In this document: positions 35,327-44,140 of the stretch, piece after piece
How the letters are laid out: the number at the start of each line of letters is the position of its first letter
How positions within the stretch are numbered: position 1 is the stretch's first letter
Origin: Erythrobacteraceae bacterium WH01K
GTDB taxonomy: Bacteria > Pseudomonadota > Alphaproteobacteria > Sphingomonadales > Sphingomonadaceae
Direction of reading: 5' to 3'
Length of the DNA stretch: 64,000 nucleotides
Assembly: GCA_027941995.1 (NCBI GenBank)
Contig: CP115966.1
Span: 620,001-684,000, forward strand
Program-made: the position numbers and the translations under genes
Notes under the pieces: generated by a model
The model's input: only the letters and a program-made list of their open reading frames with translations
Databases searched by the model: none
What the model was told of the DNA's origin: nothing

Positions 35327-37146
35327 GTCAGCAGCTCCGCATCCATCAGGCCGCGAACGGCATTGGCGAGTTTGAATCCATCTTCGAGGTCTTCGATCCG
35401 CACCGCACCCACCACCGCATCGCCGCTATCCAGCAATTGCGCGCGGCGCACGCCGGGCAGGAGGCCGAGGTCCAGGGCGGGCGTGACCAGCGTGCCGTCC
35501 CGCGGTGCGAACAGGCTGGTCCAGCTGCCCTCCGTCAGCAGGCCGTCGTCGCGGATGAACAGCGCCTCTTGCGCACCGGCATCCCGCGCGGCGGCCAGCG
35601 CGTCTTCGTAGAAGCCGCGATCGGTCGTCTTGTGCCGCAGGCGGAAATCGCCCGGATCGACCGGCAGCGGCAGGATGATGCATTTCAGCGGATTGTCCGG
35701 GACAGGCGGCAGCGGTGCGGCCTCCAGCGCGATCTCGCCGCCGCGGGATGCAAGCAGGCGGACCTTCGCCGCATCTTCCAGGTCGAAGCAAAGCGACTGG
35801 ATGCGATTGCGGCTTTCGTGCCGGTCGAAGGTGAAGCCAAGCTCGGCCGCGCTCGCTTTCAGCCGCTCCAGATGGCGTTCGAGCAACGCGATGCCGGTCT
35901 CGGGATCGAAATGCATGGTCTCGATCAGGTCGAACCCTGCCGCGCCGGCCTGCGGGGTGGAGGTGCGGGCGAAACTGCCCTTCACCATCGTCTCGCGCCA
36001 TTCGGGCAGGGCAGCGCTGTCCGCGACGATACCGGCCCCGACGCCCAGTACGGCGCGGCCCTGTCCGTTCTCGATCGGGGTCAGGCGCAGCGTGCGGATG
36101 GCGACGTTGAAGGCAGCGTCGCCTTTCGCATCGATCCGCCCGATCGCTCCGCAATAGGGGCCGCGTGCATCGCGTTCCGTCTGAGCGATCAGTTCCATGG
36201 CGCGGATCTTCGGGGCCCCGGTGATCGACCCGCAGGGGAAAATTGCGCGCACCAGGTCGAACACGTCGTGCTTGTCGTCCAGCCGGGCGGTCACGGTCGT
36301 CACCATCTGGTGGACGCTGGGATAATGTTCGACCTTGAAAGGCTCGTCGACGCCTACCGTGCCCGGCTCTGCCACGCGCGACAGGTCGTTGCGCATCAGG
36401 TCGACGATCATCAGGTTTTCGGCGCGCTCCTTGTCCGACGCGGCCAGTTCCTGCGCCAGTGCGGCGTCGGTTTTCGGATCGGCGGAGCGGGGGCGCGTGC
36501 CCTTCATCGGCTTGGCCCGGACGGTCCCGTCCTTCAGCGATACGAAAAGCTCGGGCGAGAGGCTGAGCAGCCAGTCGGTCCCGTCGAAGATCACGCCGCC
36601 ATAACCCGCCTGCGCGGCGGGACGCAGCGCGGCATAGAGCGCCATCGGATCGCCGCGATAGGAGCCTGCGAGCGGCAGCGTCAGATTGGCCTGGTAGATG
36701 TCGCCGGCCCGGATCGCTTCCTGCAGCGCTGCGAAGGCATCGGCATGGGCGCCCGGTGAAAGCTGCGGCTCCAGCGGGCCGAGCGCCGCGGTGCCTTCGG
36801 CCCGTGCTTCCAGCCACCCCGGCACGGCAGCCGCCGGCATCGTCTCGCACCGGTCGAACAGGCCGAGCCAGACCAGCGGGCCCGCAGCGCCGCTGCGCGA
36901 TGCCGCCAGCGGTTGCAGCTTCGGCTCCAGCGCCAGCCCCGCCTCGTAAGCGATATAGCCTGCCAGCGTCCCGCCGCCCTCGGCCTGCGCTGTGCGCGCA
37001 CGCGCCAGAACGTCCTCCACCTGGTCCGGCCGATAGGCGACGAACAGGGCGCGCGCATCAGAATAGGCGTGCGCATCCGCCGCCCCGTCCACGCGGGCAT
37101 CGTCCAGCAAAACGAAGGGTTGGCGCTCCACCATTCGCTTTGCCAT
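35323..37146 (-). CDS. pabBC: fused aminodeoxychorismate synthase I / aminodeoxychorismate lyase
   Basis: A 607-residue fusion for p-aminobenzoate (folate) synthesis. Residues 1 to about 385 are PabB: the Lys-containing motif KPMKGTRPR distinguishes it from anthranilate synthase, and [13 protein letters not shown] and [16 protein letters not shown] are active-site and Mg-binding signatures. From about residue 400 ([19 protein letters not shown]) to the end is a class IV PLP aminotransferase-fold lyase (PabC) with [19 protein letters not shown]. The ATG 37146 follows a strong GGAGG ribosome site. The glutaminase PabA is not in the window. It is divergent from the HerA-like ATPase gene, with 49 bases between starts. 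Confidence 0.93.
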   Translation of the reverse strand: MAKRMVERQPFVLLDDARVDGAADAHAYSDARALFVAYRPDQVEDVLARARTAQAEGGGTLAGYIAYEAGLALEPKLQPLAASRSGAAGPLVWLGLFDRCETMPAAAVPGWLEARAEGTAALGPLEPQLSPGAHADAFAALQEAIRAGDIYQANLTLPLAGSYRGDPMALYAALRPAAQAGYGGVIFDGTDWLLSLSPELFVSLKDGTVRAKPMKGTRPRSADPKTDAALAQELAASDKERAENLMIVDLMRNDLSRVAEPGTVGVDEPFKVEHYPSVHQMVTTVTARLDDKHDVFDLVRAIFPCGSITGAPKIRAMELIAQTERDARGPYCGAIGRIDAKGDAAFNVAIRTLRLTPIENGQGRAVLGVGAGIVADSAALPEWRETMVKGSFARTSTPQAGAAGFDLIETMHFDPETGIALLERHLERLKASAAELGFTFDRHESRNRIQSLCFDLEDAAKVRLLASRGGEIALEAAPLPPVPDNPLKCIILPLPVDPGDFRLRHKTTDRGFYEDALAAARDAGAQEALFIRDDGLLTEGSWTSLFAPRDGTLVTPALDLGLLPGVRRAQLLDSGDAVVGAVRIEDLEDGFKLANAVRGLMDAELLT

Positions 37147-37195
37147 AGAGTCCTCCACGCAAAAGGAAACCGCGAGCGGGGAGCGAAGAGACGAC

Positions 37196-38722
37196 ATGGG
37201 CGAAATTTTTCTGGGTCTGGGCGCCAATGGAGAGCGCCAGTCGCTCGACCTGTCGCGGGCAAACCGCCACGGACTGATCGCAGGCGCGACCGGGACCGGC
37301 AAGACGGTGACCCTGCAGGGCATGGCCGAAAGCTTCTCCGCCCACGGTGTGCCGGTCTTCGTCGCCGATGTGAAAGGCGACCTTTCCGGGGTGACCATGG
37401 CGGGTTCTCCCACGTTCAAGCACGCCGACAAGCTGGAGGGCCGGGCGAAGGAACTGGGCATGGACGACTATGCCTATTCCGACAATCCGGCGATTTTCTG
37501 GGATCTTTACGGCGAGCAGGGCCACCCCATTCGCACGACCGTGTCCGAAATGGGGCCGTTGCTCCTGTCCCGCCTGCTGGACCTCAACGAAACGCAGGAA
37601 GGCGTGCTGCAGATCATCTTCCGCCACGCGGACGACAACGGCCTGCTGCTCCTCGATTTCGGGGACCTGCAATCGATCCTCGCCTGGGCGGCAGAGAATG
37701 CCAAGGACCTGTCGGGCAAATACGGCAATGTCAGCAAGCAGTCCGTGGGCGCGATCCAGCGCCAGTTGCTGAGCTTCGAATCGCAGGGCGCGGACCTGTT
37801 CTTCGGCGAGCCTGCGCTGGAAATCGACGATTTCCTGAAAACCGACGAGAAGGGCCGCGGCTATATCAACGTGCTGGCCGCCGACAAGCTGATGCGCAGT
37901 CCGAAGCTCTACGCCACGTTCCTGTTGTGGCTGCTGGCCGAACTGTTCGAAACGCTGCCCGAGGTGGGCGACCCGGAAAAACCGAAACTGGTCTTCTTCT
38001 TCGATGAGGCGCACCTGCTGTTCGACGATGCGCCCAAGGCGCTGGAAGAGAAGATCGAACAGGTCGTGCGCCTGATCCGGTCGAAGGGCGTGGGCGTGTT
38101 TTTCGTCACCCAGAACCCGATTGACATTCCCAACGAAGTCGCCGGCCAGCTGGGCAACCGCGTCCAGCACGCCCTGCGCGCCTTCACCCCGCGCGACAAG
38201 AAGGCGATCCGGGCGGCGGCCGACACGTTCCGGATCAATCCCGATCTCGATGTCGAGGAAGCGATTACCGAGCTGAAAGTGGGCGAGGCACTGGTCTCCA
38301 CCCTGATGGAGGACGGCGCGCCGTCGATCGTGCAGCGCACCCTGATAAAGCCGCCGCGCAGCCGGCTGGGGCCCGTGACGGCGAAGGAACGCGCCATCAT
38401 CCGCTCCGTGAGCCCGGTCGATGGCAAGTATGACGACATGGTGGACCGGGAAAGCGCGGAGGAAGTGCTCGCGGCAAAGGCTGCCGACGCCGCCGAGACT
38501 GCCGGGGAAGTGGAAGAGAAGGGCCGTGAAGAGGTCGCCAAGAGGTCCCGCAAGAGCACGTCGCTGTGGGAGAAAGCGGGGCGGAGCGCGGTGCGCGCGG
38601 CCGGAGGCTCTCTTGCCACGATTGCGGTTGCGAAGGTCCTTGGCCGCAAGTCGAGCGCAGACCCGCTGCGCACCGGGGCCACGGCCTTCGTGCGCAACAT
38701 CATCGGCGGCCTGATGCGCTAA
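37196..38722 (+). CDS. HerA-like ATPase (DUF853, YjgR family)
   Basis: A 508-residue ATPase of the HerA/FtsK superfamily. Walker [12 protein letters not shown] is at about residues 30-40 and the Walker B acidic residues lie in [12 protein letters not shown]. The arginine-finger/sensor region [15 protein letters not shown] follows. The last 80 residues are Ala/Lys-rich and basic and may bind nucleic acid. The cellular role of DUF853 proteins is poorly known; DNA translocation is suggested by the superfamily. Its TAA overlaps the stop of the convergent sensor kinase gene (CTAA, 38719-38722). Confidence 0.88.
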   Translation: MGEIFLGLGANGERQSLDLSRANRHGLIAGATGTGKTVTLQGMAESFSAHGVPVFVADVKGDLSGVTMAGSPTFKHADKLEGRAKELGMDDYAYSDNPAIFWDLYGEQGHPIRTTVSEMGPLLLSRLLDLNETQEGVLQIIFRHADDNGLLLLDFGDLQSILAWAAENAKDLSGKYGNVSKQSVGAIQRQLLSFESQGADLFFGEPALEIDDFLKTDEKGRGYINVLAADKLMRSPKLYATFLLWLLAELFETLPEVGDPEKPKLVFFFDEAHLLFDDAPKALEEKIEQVVRLIRSKGVGVFFVTQNPIDIPNEVAGQLGNRVQHALRAFTPRDKKAIRAAADTFRINPDLDVEEAITELKVGEALVSTLMEDGAPSIVQRTLIKPPRSRLGPVTAKERAIIRSVSPVDGKYDDMVDRESAEEVLAAKAADAAETAGEVEEKGREEVAKRSRKSTSLWEKAGRSAVRAAGGSLATIAVAKVLGRKSSADPLRTGATAFVRNIIGGLMR

Positions 38723-40125
38723 ACCGCAGGGATGCGGATTTCCGCGCGCAGGCCGCGTTCGGGCCTGTTGGAGAGGACCAGCCGGCCGCGATGCTGCTCC
38801 GCCACGGCGCGGGCGATGGTCAGGCCCAGGCCTGCCCCGCCGGTTGCCCGGTTGCGGCTCGCCTCGCCCCGGCGAAAGGGTTCCAGCATCGCATCGAGCT
38901 GGCCTGCAGGAATGCCCGGACCTTCGTCCTCGACGCGAAACACGATATCGCCCGCGTCCCGCAGCAGTGTCACCTTCGCGCTGTCGCCGTAGCGTACGGC
39001 GTTGGAGACGAGGTTGCGCAGCGCCCGGCGCAGCCAGGTCACATGGACCGGGGCACTCGCCTGGGCCTCCGCCTCGAACCGGACGTCGCGCCCCATGTCC
39101 TCGAACTCCTCGACGACGGAAGCGGCCAGCGCGCCGAGCTGGGCGCGTTCGGGTTCGTCCGAAATGCGACCGATGCGGGCAAGCGAGAGGATGTCGTCCA
39201 GCGAGCGGGTGATGTCCTCGATCCCGGCGGCCATGCGGCCACGCTGGTCGTCGTCCTCCACCGCCTCGATCCTTACACGCAGCGCCGCGAGGGGCGTCTT
39301 GAGATCGTGCCCGATGGCGCCGAGCATGACGTCCTTCTCGTCGAGCAGGGCGGAGATCCGCGATTCCATCGCATTGTGCGCCGTGATCAGGCGTTGGACG
39401 TCTTCGGGACCGGTTGCAGGCAGGGGCGCTGCAGCCTGCTGCGTCGCGGCAAACCGTTCCGTGCGCGACGTGAGCTGTCTCAGGGGATTGGTAATCCGCC
39501 GCAGCAGCAGGAACAGGACGCCCATCAGGACGACGAACAGGAGGCTGGTCTGCAGCACGATGGCCCCGAGCCGGCCGGGTTCGCGTTCCGGGGTCGCCGC
39601 GCGGGCGATGCGCCACGGACCGCCCTCATCGACCTGCATGGCGGCCACGATCAGTCCTGCCCTTTCCCAGTCGGGACGCCGGGCGAAGCGCGCGTCCTGG
39701 CTGGCTGCCGCGCGCAGCAGGGGATCGGTCCCCGCACGCCGCCGCACCACGACGAGTGCATGGGGGTCGATGCCCTGCCGGGACAGGATTTCCCGCAGTT
39801 CGGAAGCGAGCGATGCATTCGCGGTTTCGCCGGGAAGAGCCGTGAACATGGCGGTTTCTTCCAGCCTCAGCGAGCGGCCGAAGGGGCCGCGCGGTGCGCG
39901 CCGTTCCCGGCCGATCCGCTCGCGCCCCGAACGATCGCGCCGTTCCGCAGCGGCGCTCTCGCCGCCAATCAGCAGGCTGATGGCAGCCCTGTTCAGCGCA
40001 TCGCCCTGCCGCCGGTTTTCGTCCGCGCGGTAAAGCAGGACAGCGGTTACAGCCTGCGTCACCAGCAGGGCGATGGCAACGGCCAGCAGGGTCTGCCCGC
40101 GCAGGCTGGTAGGCACGAGGCGCAC
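38719..40125 (-). CDS. membrane sensor histidine kinase
   Basis: A 468-residue sensor kinase. TM1 is at about 11-32 and TM2 at 187-208, with a periplasmic sensor of about 150 residues between them; a HAMP linker ([18 protein letters not shown]) follows. The phospho-accepting His is His273 in [14 protein letters not shown]. The ATPase has the N-box ([13 protein letters not shown]), DEGPGIP and [11 protein letters not shown]. The periplasmic part is odd: residues 62-87 contain 11 arginines. The start is GTG 40125, five bases after the response-regulator stop. It is the third gene of an operon with the EF-hand protein and the regulator, so it may sense Ca2+ or another cation. Confidence 0.93.
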   Translation of the reverse strand: MRLVPTSLRGQTLLAVAIALLVTQAVTAVLLYRADENRRQGDALNRAAISLLIGGESAAAERRDRSGRERIGRERRAPRGPFGRSLRLEETAMFTALPGETANASLASELREILSRQGIDPHALVVVRRRAGTDPLLRAAASQDARFARRPDWERAGLIVAAMQVDEGGPWRIARAATPEREPGRLGAIVLQTSLLFVVLMGVLFLLLRRITNPLRQLTSRTERFAATQQAAAPLPATGPEDVQRLITAHNAMESRISALLDEKDVMLGAIGHDLKTPLAALRVRIEAVEDDDQRGRMAAGIEDITRSLDDILSLARIGRISDEPERAQLGALAASVVEEFEDMGRDVRFEAEAQASAPVHVTWLRRALRNLVSNAVRYGDSAKVTLLRDAGDIVFRVEDEGPGIPAGQLDAMLEPFRRGEASRNRATGGAGLGLTIARAVAEQHRGRLVLSNRPERGLRAEIRIPAV

Positions 40126-40130
40126 CGGTG

Positions 40131-40886
40131 CTAGTCCACCGGTCCGTCGATGCGGCGCACTTCGGCGGCAAAGCGATAACCGCCGCCGCGCACGGTCTGG
40201 ATGAATTGCGGATCGCGGCTGTCCGTCTCGATCTTTCGGCGCAGGCGGCTGACCTGGTTGTCGACCGCGCGGTCGAACAGCTGGGCCTCGCGCCCCTGCA
40301 CCATGTCGAGCAGGCGGTCGCGGCTCATCACGCTGAGCGGGTGGTCGAGGAATGCGCGCAGCATCCGGAATTCCGCAGTTGAGATGGAAACGCTGGCCCC
40401 GCCCGGATCGGTCAGGCGGCGTTTCACCGGGTCGAGTTGCCAGCCTTCGAATTCATAGACGGGCTCACCGCCCTGGGGCTGGGCCGGACGGCTGGAACGC
40501 CGCAGGACGGAGCGGATACGGGCAACCAGCTCGCGCGGTTCGAACGGCTTCGTCACGTAATCGTCGGCGCCGATTTCCAGCCCGACGATACGATCGGTCG
40601 CCTCGCCCCTCGCGGTCAGCAGGATGACGGGGACGTCGCGGCTTTCGATCAGGTGGCGGGTCAGCGACAATCCGTCCTCGCCCGGCATCATGATGTCGAC
40701 CAGCGCGATGTCCGGCGCATGGTTCAGCAAGGCGGTGCGCGCGGAGGCAGCGCTTTCCGCCTCGGACACGCGAAACCCCTGGCCGGTGAGATACTCGGCC
40801 AGGGGTTCGCGCAGGGTTGCCTCGTCATCGACGAGCAGGACCAGCGGCGCAGCGTCCGTCGCGGGGGGGACTGATCGATCGGTCAT
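40131..40886 (-). CDS. OmpR-family response regulator
   Basis: A 251-residue regulator. Its receiver domain has the acidic pair in VLLVDDEA, phospho-Asp64 in LVDIMMPGEDG, and the conserved Lys in DDYVTKPFEP. The C-terminal winged-helix DNA-binding domain (about 150-245) has ISTAEFRMLRAFLDHP and QVSRLRRKIE with the usual YRF near the end. It is partnered with the kinase five bases downstream and follows the EF-hand gene by 16 bases, with an AAGG ribosome site in that gap. Confidence 0.95.
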   Translation of the reverse strand: MTDRSVPPATDAAPLVLLVDDEATLREPLAEYLTGQGFRVSEAESAASARTALLNHAPDIALVDIMMPGEDGLSLTRHLIESRDVPVILLTARGEATDRIVGLEIGADDYVTKPFEPRELVARIRSVLRRSSRPAQPQGGEPVYEFEGWQLDPVKRRLTDPGGASVSISTAEFRMLRAFLDHPLSVMSRDRLLDMVQGREAQLFDRAVDNQVSRLRRKIETDSRDPQFIQTVRGGGYRFAAEVRRIDGPVD

Positions 40887-40902
40887 CTGCGCCGCCTTCC
40901 CG

Positions 40903-41496
40903 TCAGCTGCCCTGGCGCTGGGCGCGCATCGCCTCGTGTGCGGCGCGGTGCTCCTCGCTGGTCACGGTGCCGTCACCGTTGGCGTCCGCCTGGTCGAAGC
41001 GAGCGAGCGCGGCTGCCCGGAATTCGGCCTGGCTGATTGCGCCGTTGCCGTCGGTATCGGCGCGTTCCATCATCGCCTTGCCGAAGCCGCCGCGTCCACC
41101 GCGCTTGCCGTGATGCTCGCCGCCACCGCGCCGGCCCATGTGTTCTTCACCGCCGCCCGCCGCGGCACGTGCCTCGCGCCGCTCGGTGCGTTCTGCGCGG
41201 CGCGCTTCGCGAGCAGTCGCCATCTCTTCCTGGGTCAGGGCACCGTCGCCATTGGCGTCCGCTTCGGCGAAGCGCTGCGCCATCCGGGCCTCGCGATCGG
41301 CAGTGCTGATCTGGCCGTCGCCATTGACGTCCATCCTGGCAAAGCGTTCGGTTGTCTTCTGGACCACCTGGTCACGAGTCATCGGGGCGCGGTCGCCGGG
41401 GCCCTGCTGGGCAATGGCGACGCCGCCGACCAGCAGCGATGTCGATGCGAGTCCGATGGCGATGGCCTTGGGGGTCTTGGGGTTGAACGTCTTCAT
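40903..41496 (-). CDS. periplasmic four-EF-hand calcium-binding protein
   Basis: A 197-residue protein with a signal peptide (cleavage after about AIAQ, residue 30). It has four EF-hand loops: DVNGDGQISTAD (56-67), DANGDGALTQEE (80-91), DTDGNGAISQAE (147-158) and DANGDGTVTSEE (171-182). Loop 1 ends in Asp instead of Glu. Between the two pairs lies a linker with an Arg-rich helix (98-110) and a Gly/His stretch (GGGEEHMGRRGGGEHHGKRG), which could bind other metals. It is the first gene of an operon with a response regulator and a sensor kinase, suggesting a sensor or target of Ca2+ signalling. It resembles the general plan of EfhP-type proteins. A large hairpin lies in its leader. Confidence 0.9.
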   Translation of the reverse strand: MKTFNPKTPKAIAIGLASTSLLVGGVAIAQQGPGDRAPMTRDQVVQKTTERFARMDVNGDGQISTADREARMAQRFAEADANGDGALTQEEMATAREARRAERTERREARAAAGGGEEHMGRRGGGEHHGKRGGRGGFGKAMMERADTDGNGAISQAEFRAAALARFDQADANGDGTVTSEEHRAAHEAMRAQRQGS

Positions 41497-41529
41497 GTGA
41501 TTTTCTCCGTTACGACAAAAGTCGCAAGC

Positions 41530-41578
41530 TGCGAAGCGGGCGGCAGGGGAGGGGGGAGAGGGTCCGCCCGCATTCGCA
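41530..41578. promoter_or_regulatory. long hairpin with G-quadruplex-capable loop in EF-hand leader
   Basis: TGCGAA-GCGGGCGG (41530-41543) pairs with CCGCCCGC-A-TTCGCA (41564-41578), a 14-bp stem with one bulged base. On the plus strand the G-runs GGG, GGGG, GGGGGG and GGG (41538-41562) could form a quadruplex; the minus-strand transcript would be C-rich. It lies 34-82 bases upstream of the EF-hand ATG. The rest of the 219-base gap has an inverted repeat CGCCGTTCA/TGAACGGCG (41661-41695), perhaps the end of the VOC gene transcript. Confidence 0.6.
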
Positions 41579-41715
41579 ACTCACAAATGCCGTTCTAGGA
41601 GGTATGTGTCACACGAGTTTGCCGGATCGCGGGTAAAGTGTCGCGGTTTGTATCGCTGTTCGCCGTTCATTCATCTCGCGCAAAGCTGAACGGCGGAGTC
41701 GCGCCACCGGCCTGC

Positions 41716-42099
41716 CTATTCCGGTTTCACCATGCAGAACGCATTGAGCTTGTTGCCGTCGAGATCCCGGAAATAGGCCGCGTAGAACCCGTCATCGCCG
41801 CGCGGGCCGGGTGCGCCTTCGTCCTGTCCGCCCTGTTCCAGCGCGATGTCGTAGATCCGCTGGACCTGTTCCGGGCGGTCAGCCTGCAGCGCGACCATCG
41901 TGCCGTTGCCTACGCTCGCTTCCCCGCCATCGTAGGGCTGGGTGAGCGCAACGCCCGGGGCGCCGCCCATCTCGCCCCATGCGATGAACGTATCGAAATC
42001 CATCATCCGGCCAAAGCCCAGTTCCTCGGCAATGGCATCATAGAACTTCGCACGCGACTGCAGGTCGTTGGTGCCAAGGGTAACGTAACCGATCATCAT
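41716..42099 (-). CDS. VOC-family (glyoxalase-fold) protein
   Basis: A 127-residue vicinal-oxygen-chelate protein: MIGYVTLGTNDLQSRAKFYD is the first beta-alpha-beta unit and FYAAYFRDLDGNKLNAF the last strand with the usual DPDGN-like turn. The expected metal His/Glu set is incomplete, so enzymatic activity is uncertain. An AGGAGATGA ribosome site precedes ATG 42099 (or the next codon, also ATG). Confidence 0.85.
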   Translation of the reverse strand: MMIGYVTLGTNDLQSRAKFYDAIAEELGFGRMMDFDTFIAWGEMGGAPGVALTQPYDGGEASVGNGTMVALQADRPEQVQRIYDIALEQGGQDEGAPGPRGDDGFYAAYFRDLDGNKLNAFCMVKPE

Positions 42100-42182
42100 T
42101 CATCTCCTGCCGCGACTCGCGATAGGAGAACAATACGGGAACATCGGCCTTTGGTCAAAGCGCGTTCTGGAGCGCACGCATG

Positions 42183-44015
42183 TCAAAGGGGCTGCGTATG
42201 ACGCTCCAGCCATTCGAGCGCTTCGCCGTCGAGGCGCGGCGCGAGCAGCGCGCGGGTATCGGCGTGATACCGATCCAGCCAGCCACGTTCCTCTGCCGTC
42301 AGCAGTGCAGGCTCGATCAGGGTGCGGTCGATCGGCACCCAGGTCAGGTTTTCAAAGCCCAGCCAGGTTCCCCCATCGGGAAGGGTGTCGGCGCCCTCGA
42401 TACGGCGCTCTTCGGTCAGGACCAGGTTCTCGATCCGGATGCCGAATTCCCCGGCCTTGTAATAGCCCGGTTCGTTGGAGAGGATCATGCCGGCCTGCAA
42501 CGGCTCCAGCGTGCCGCCCTGCGCCCCGCTGATCTTGGCGATGCGCTGCGGACCTTCGTGAACCGACAGGAAGCTGCCGACCCCGTGGCCGGTGCCGTGG
42601 GCGTAATCCGTGCCTGCAGCCCAGAGGAACTGGCGGGCAAGGCTGTCGAGCTGGCCGCCATTGGTGCCTTCGGGAAAGGTGATCATGGCGATGGCGATGT
42701 GCCCCTTCAGCACGCGGGTGAAGCGGTCCTTCATTTCCGCGCTCGGTTCGCCGGGGCCGATCCAGACGGTGCGGGTGATGTCCGTCGTGCCCGCGCTGCC
42801 GTCGCGCACATACTGGCCGCCCGAATCGACGAGGTAGATGCTGGACGGCGGGATCGGGATATTGCTGTCCTCGTCCACCTTGTAATGCGGCAGGGCGGCA
42901 TGGCCCGCCGCGGCGCTGATCGTGTCGAACGACGTATCGACAAGGCCGCTGTCGGCCTGCCGGAATTCGAGCAGCTTGGCAGCGGCCGCCAGCTCGTCCA
43001 CCTCGCCCGAGGGGCCGTTCGCCTCCAGCCAGCACAGGAAGCGTGAAACAGCCGCGCCGTCCGTTGCCTGCGCGTCGCGGTGGCCCTGCGCCTCGACCGG
43101 GTTCTTCACCGCGCGTGCGAGGATGGTGGGGTCGCGCTTTGCCACCAAGACCGCGCCGCCATCTTCCAGCAGCTGGCTGATCGCGGCGACGCCGTATTCC
43201 GGATCGACCGCCACCCGCTTGCCTTCAAGCCCCTTGAGCGCCGGTTCGAAATCCGCCCGGTCGCGCAGGGTCACGGCATTGCCGAGATGCTGCTGCAATT
43301 CGGGTGTCACCTTTTCGGGCGCGATGAAAAGCTCCGCCGTGCCGTCGGCGTGGGCCAGCACATAGCTCAGCGCCACCGGGGTATGCACGATGTCGCTGCC
43401 GCGGATGTTCAGCAGCCAGGCGACCGAATCGAGCGCGCTGATGACCGCCGCGTCGAGCTTGTTCTCCTTGAGCCATTCGCCCACCTCGCCGCGCTTCTCC
43501 GCGCTGTTCCTACCCGACGTGGTATCGGCGTGGATGGCGGCGGCGGCGGCGCTGGGCTGCGGACGATCGGCCCATACCGCGTCGAGCGGATTGCTCTGGA
43601 CCGCGACCAGTTCCGCACCGGCTTCGGCCAGCAGGTCGCCCGTCGTCTTCACCCAGCCGCGCGAATGCAGCCACGGGTCATAGCCGATCCGGTCGCCTTC
43701 CTGCGCGTTTGCTGCAAGCCACTTGGCCGGGCTGGTCGCGGGCACGGACTGGTATTCGAACAGCTTCTCGTCGACCTGTTCGCGCACCTGCACCGTGTAA
43801 CGCCCGTCGATGAAGATCGCCGCCTTGTGGGCAAGGACCGCCGCGCTGCCCGCGCTGCCGCCGAAGCCGGTCAGCCAGGCGAGGCGCTGGGCATAATCGC
43901 CGACATATTCGCTCATGTGCTCGTCGCTGATCGGGACGACGAAACCTGCCAGGTCGCGTTTCTTCAGCTCTTCGCGAAGGGCGGAAAGGCGGGCTTCATG
44001 GGTCTGCATCAGCAT
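42183..44015 (-). CDS. pepP: Xaa-Pro aminopeptidase (M24 family)
   Basis: A 610-residue three-domain aminopeptidase P that removes N-terminal residues before proline. Two creatinase-like N-terminal domains (about 1-150 and 160-310) precede the pita-bread domain. Metal ligands are Asp397 (YLVDSGG), Asp412 (TTDITRT), His477 (HGTGHGVG), Glu515 (SNEPGYY) and Glu529 (RIENL), and His486 (VHEGP) is also present. The layout matches eukaryotic-like XPNPEP1 rather than the shorter E. coli PepP. It has no signal peptide, so it is cytoplasmic. The start is ATG 44015 (or ATG 44009). It is divergent from the S9 peptidase gene, 125 bases apart. Confidence 0.93.
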   Translation of the reverse strand: MLMQTHEARLSALREELKKRDLAGFVVPISDEHMSEYVGDYAQRLAWLTGFGGSAGSAAVLAHKAAIFIDGRYTVQVREQVDEKLFEYQSVPATSPAKWLAANAQEGDRIGYDPWLHSRGWVKTTGDLLAEAGAELVAVQSNPLDAVWADRPQPSAAAAAIHADTTSGRNSAEKRGEVGEWLKENKLDAAVISALDSVAWLLNIRGSDIVHTPVALSYVLAHADGTAELFIAPEKVTPELQQHLGNAVTLRDRADFEPALKGLEGKRVAVDPEYGVAAISQLLEDGGAVLVAKRDPTILARAVKNPVEAQGHRDAQATDGAAVSRFLCWLEANGPSGEVDELAAAAKLLEFRQADSGLVDTSFDTISAAAGHAALPHYKVDEDSNIPIPPSSIYLVDSGGQYVRDGSAGTTDITRTVWIGPGEPSAEMKDRFTRVLKGHIAIAMITFPEGTNGGQLDSLARQFLWAAGTDYAHGTGHGVGSFLSVHEGPQRIAKISGAQGGTLEPLQAGMILSNEPGYYKAGEFGIRIENLVLTEERRIEGADTLPDGGTWLGFENLTWVPIDRTLIEPALLTAEERGWLDRYHADTRALLAPRLDGEALEWLERHTQPL

Positions 44016-44140
44016 CGTGTCGGGTCCTGCTCTGGTTTTGCTATCTTGTAGCCTTCGACATGGGCCTTTACGCCTCATCGGCAAGGCTGTCCAAGGCAGC
44101 ACGGTTTTTCAATCCGACGACACACAGGACCAGCGCGACC

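Noticed and set aside
37058-39616. 852-codon minus-strand open frame spanning the HerA-like gene
   Set aside because: It cuts across two genes with catalytic motifs in their own frames; no own start signal or homology is visible.
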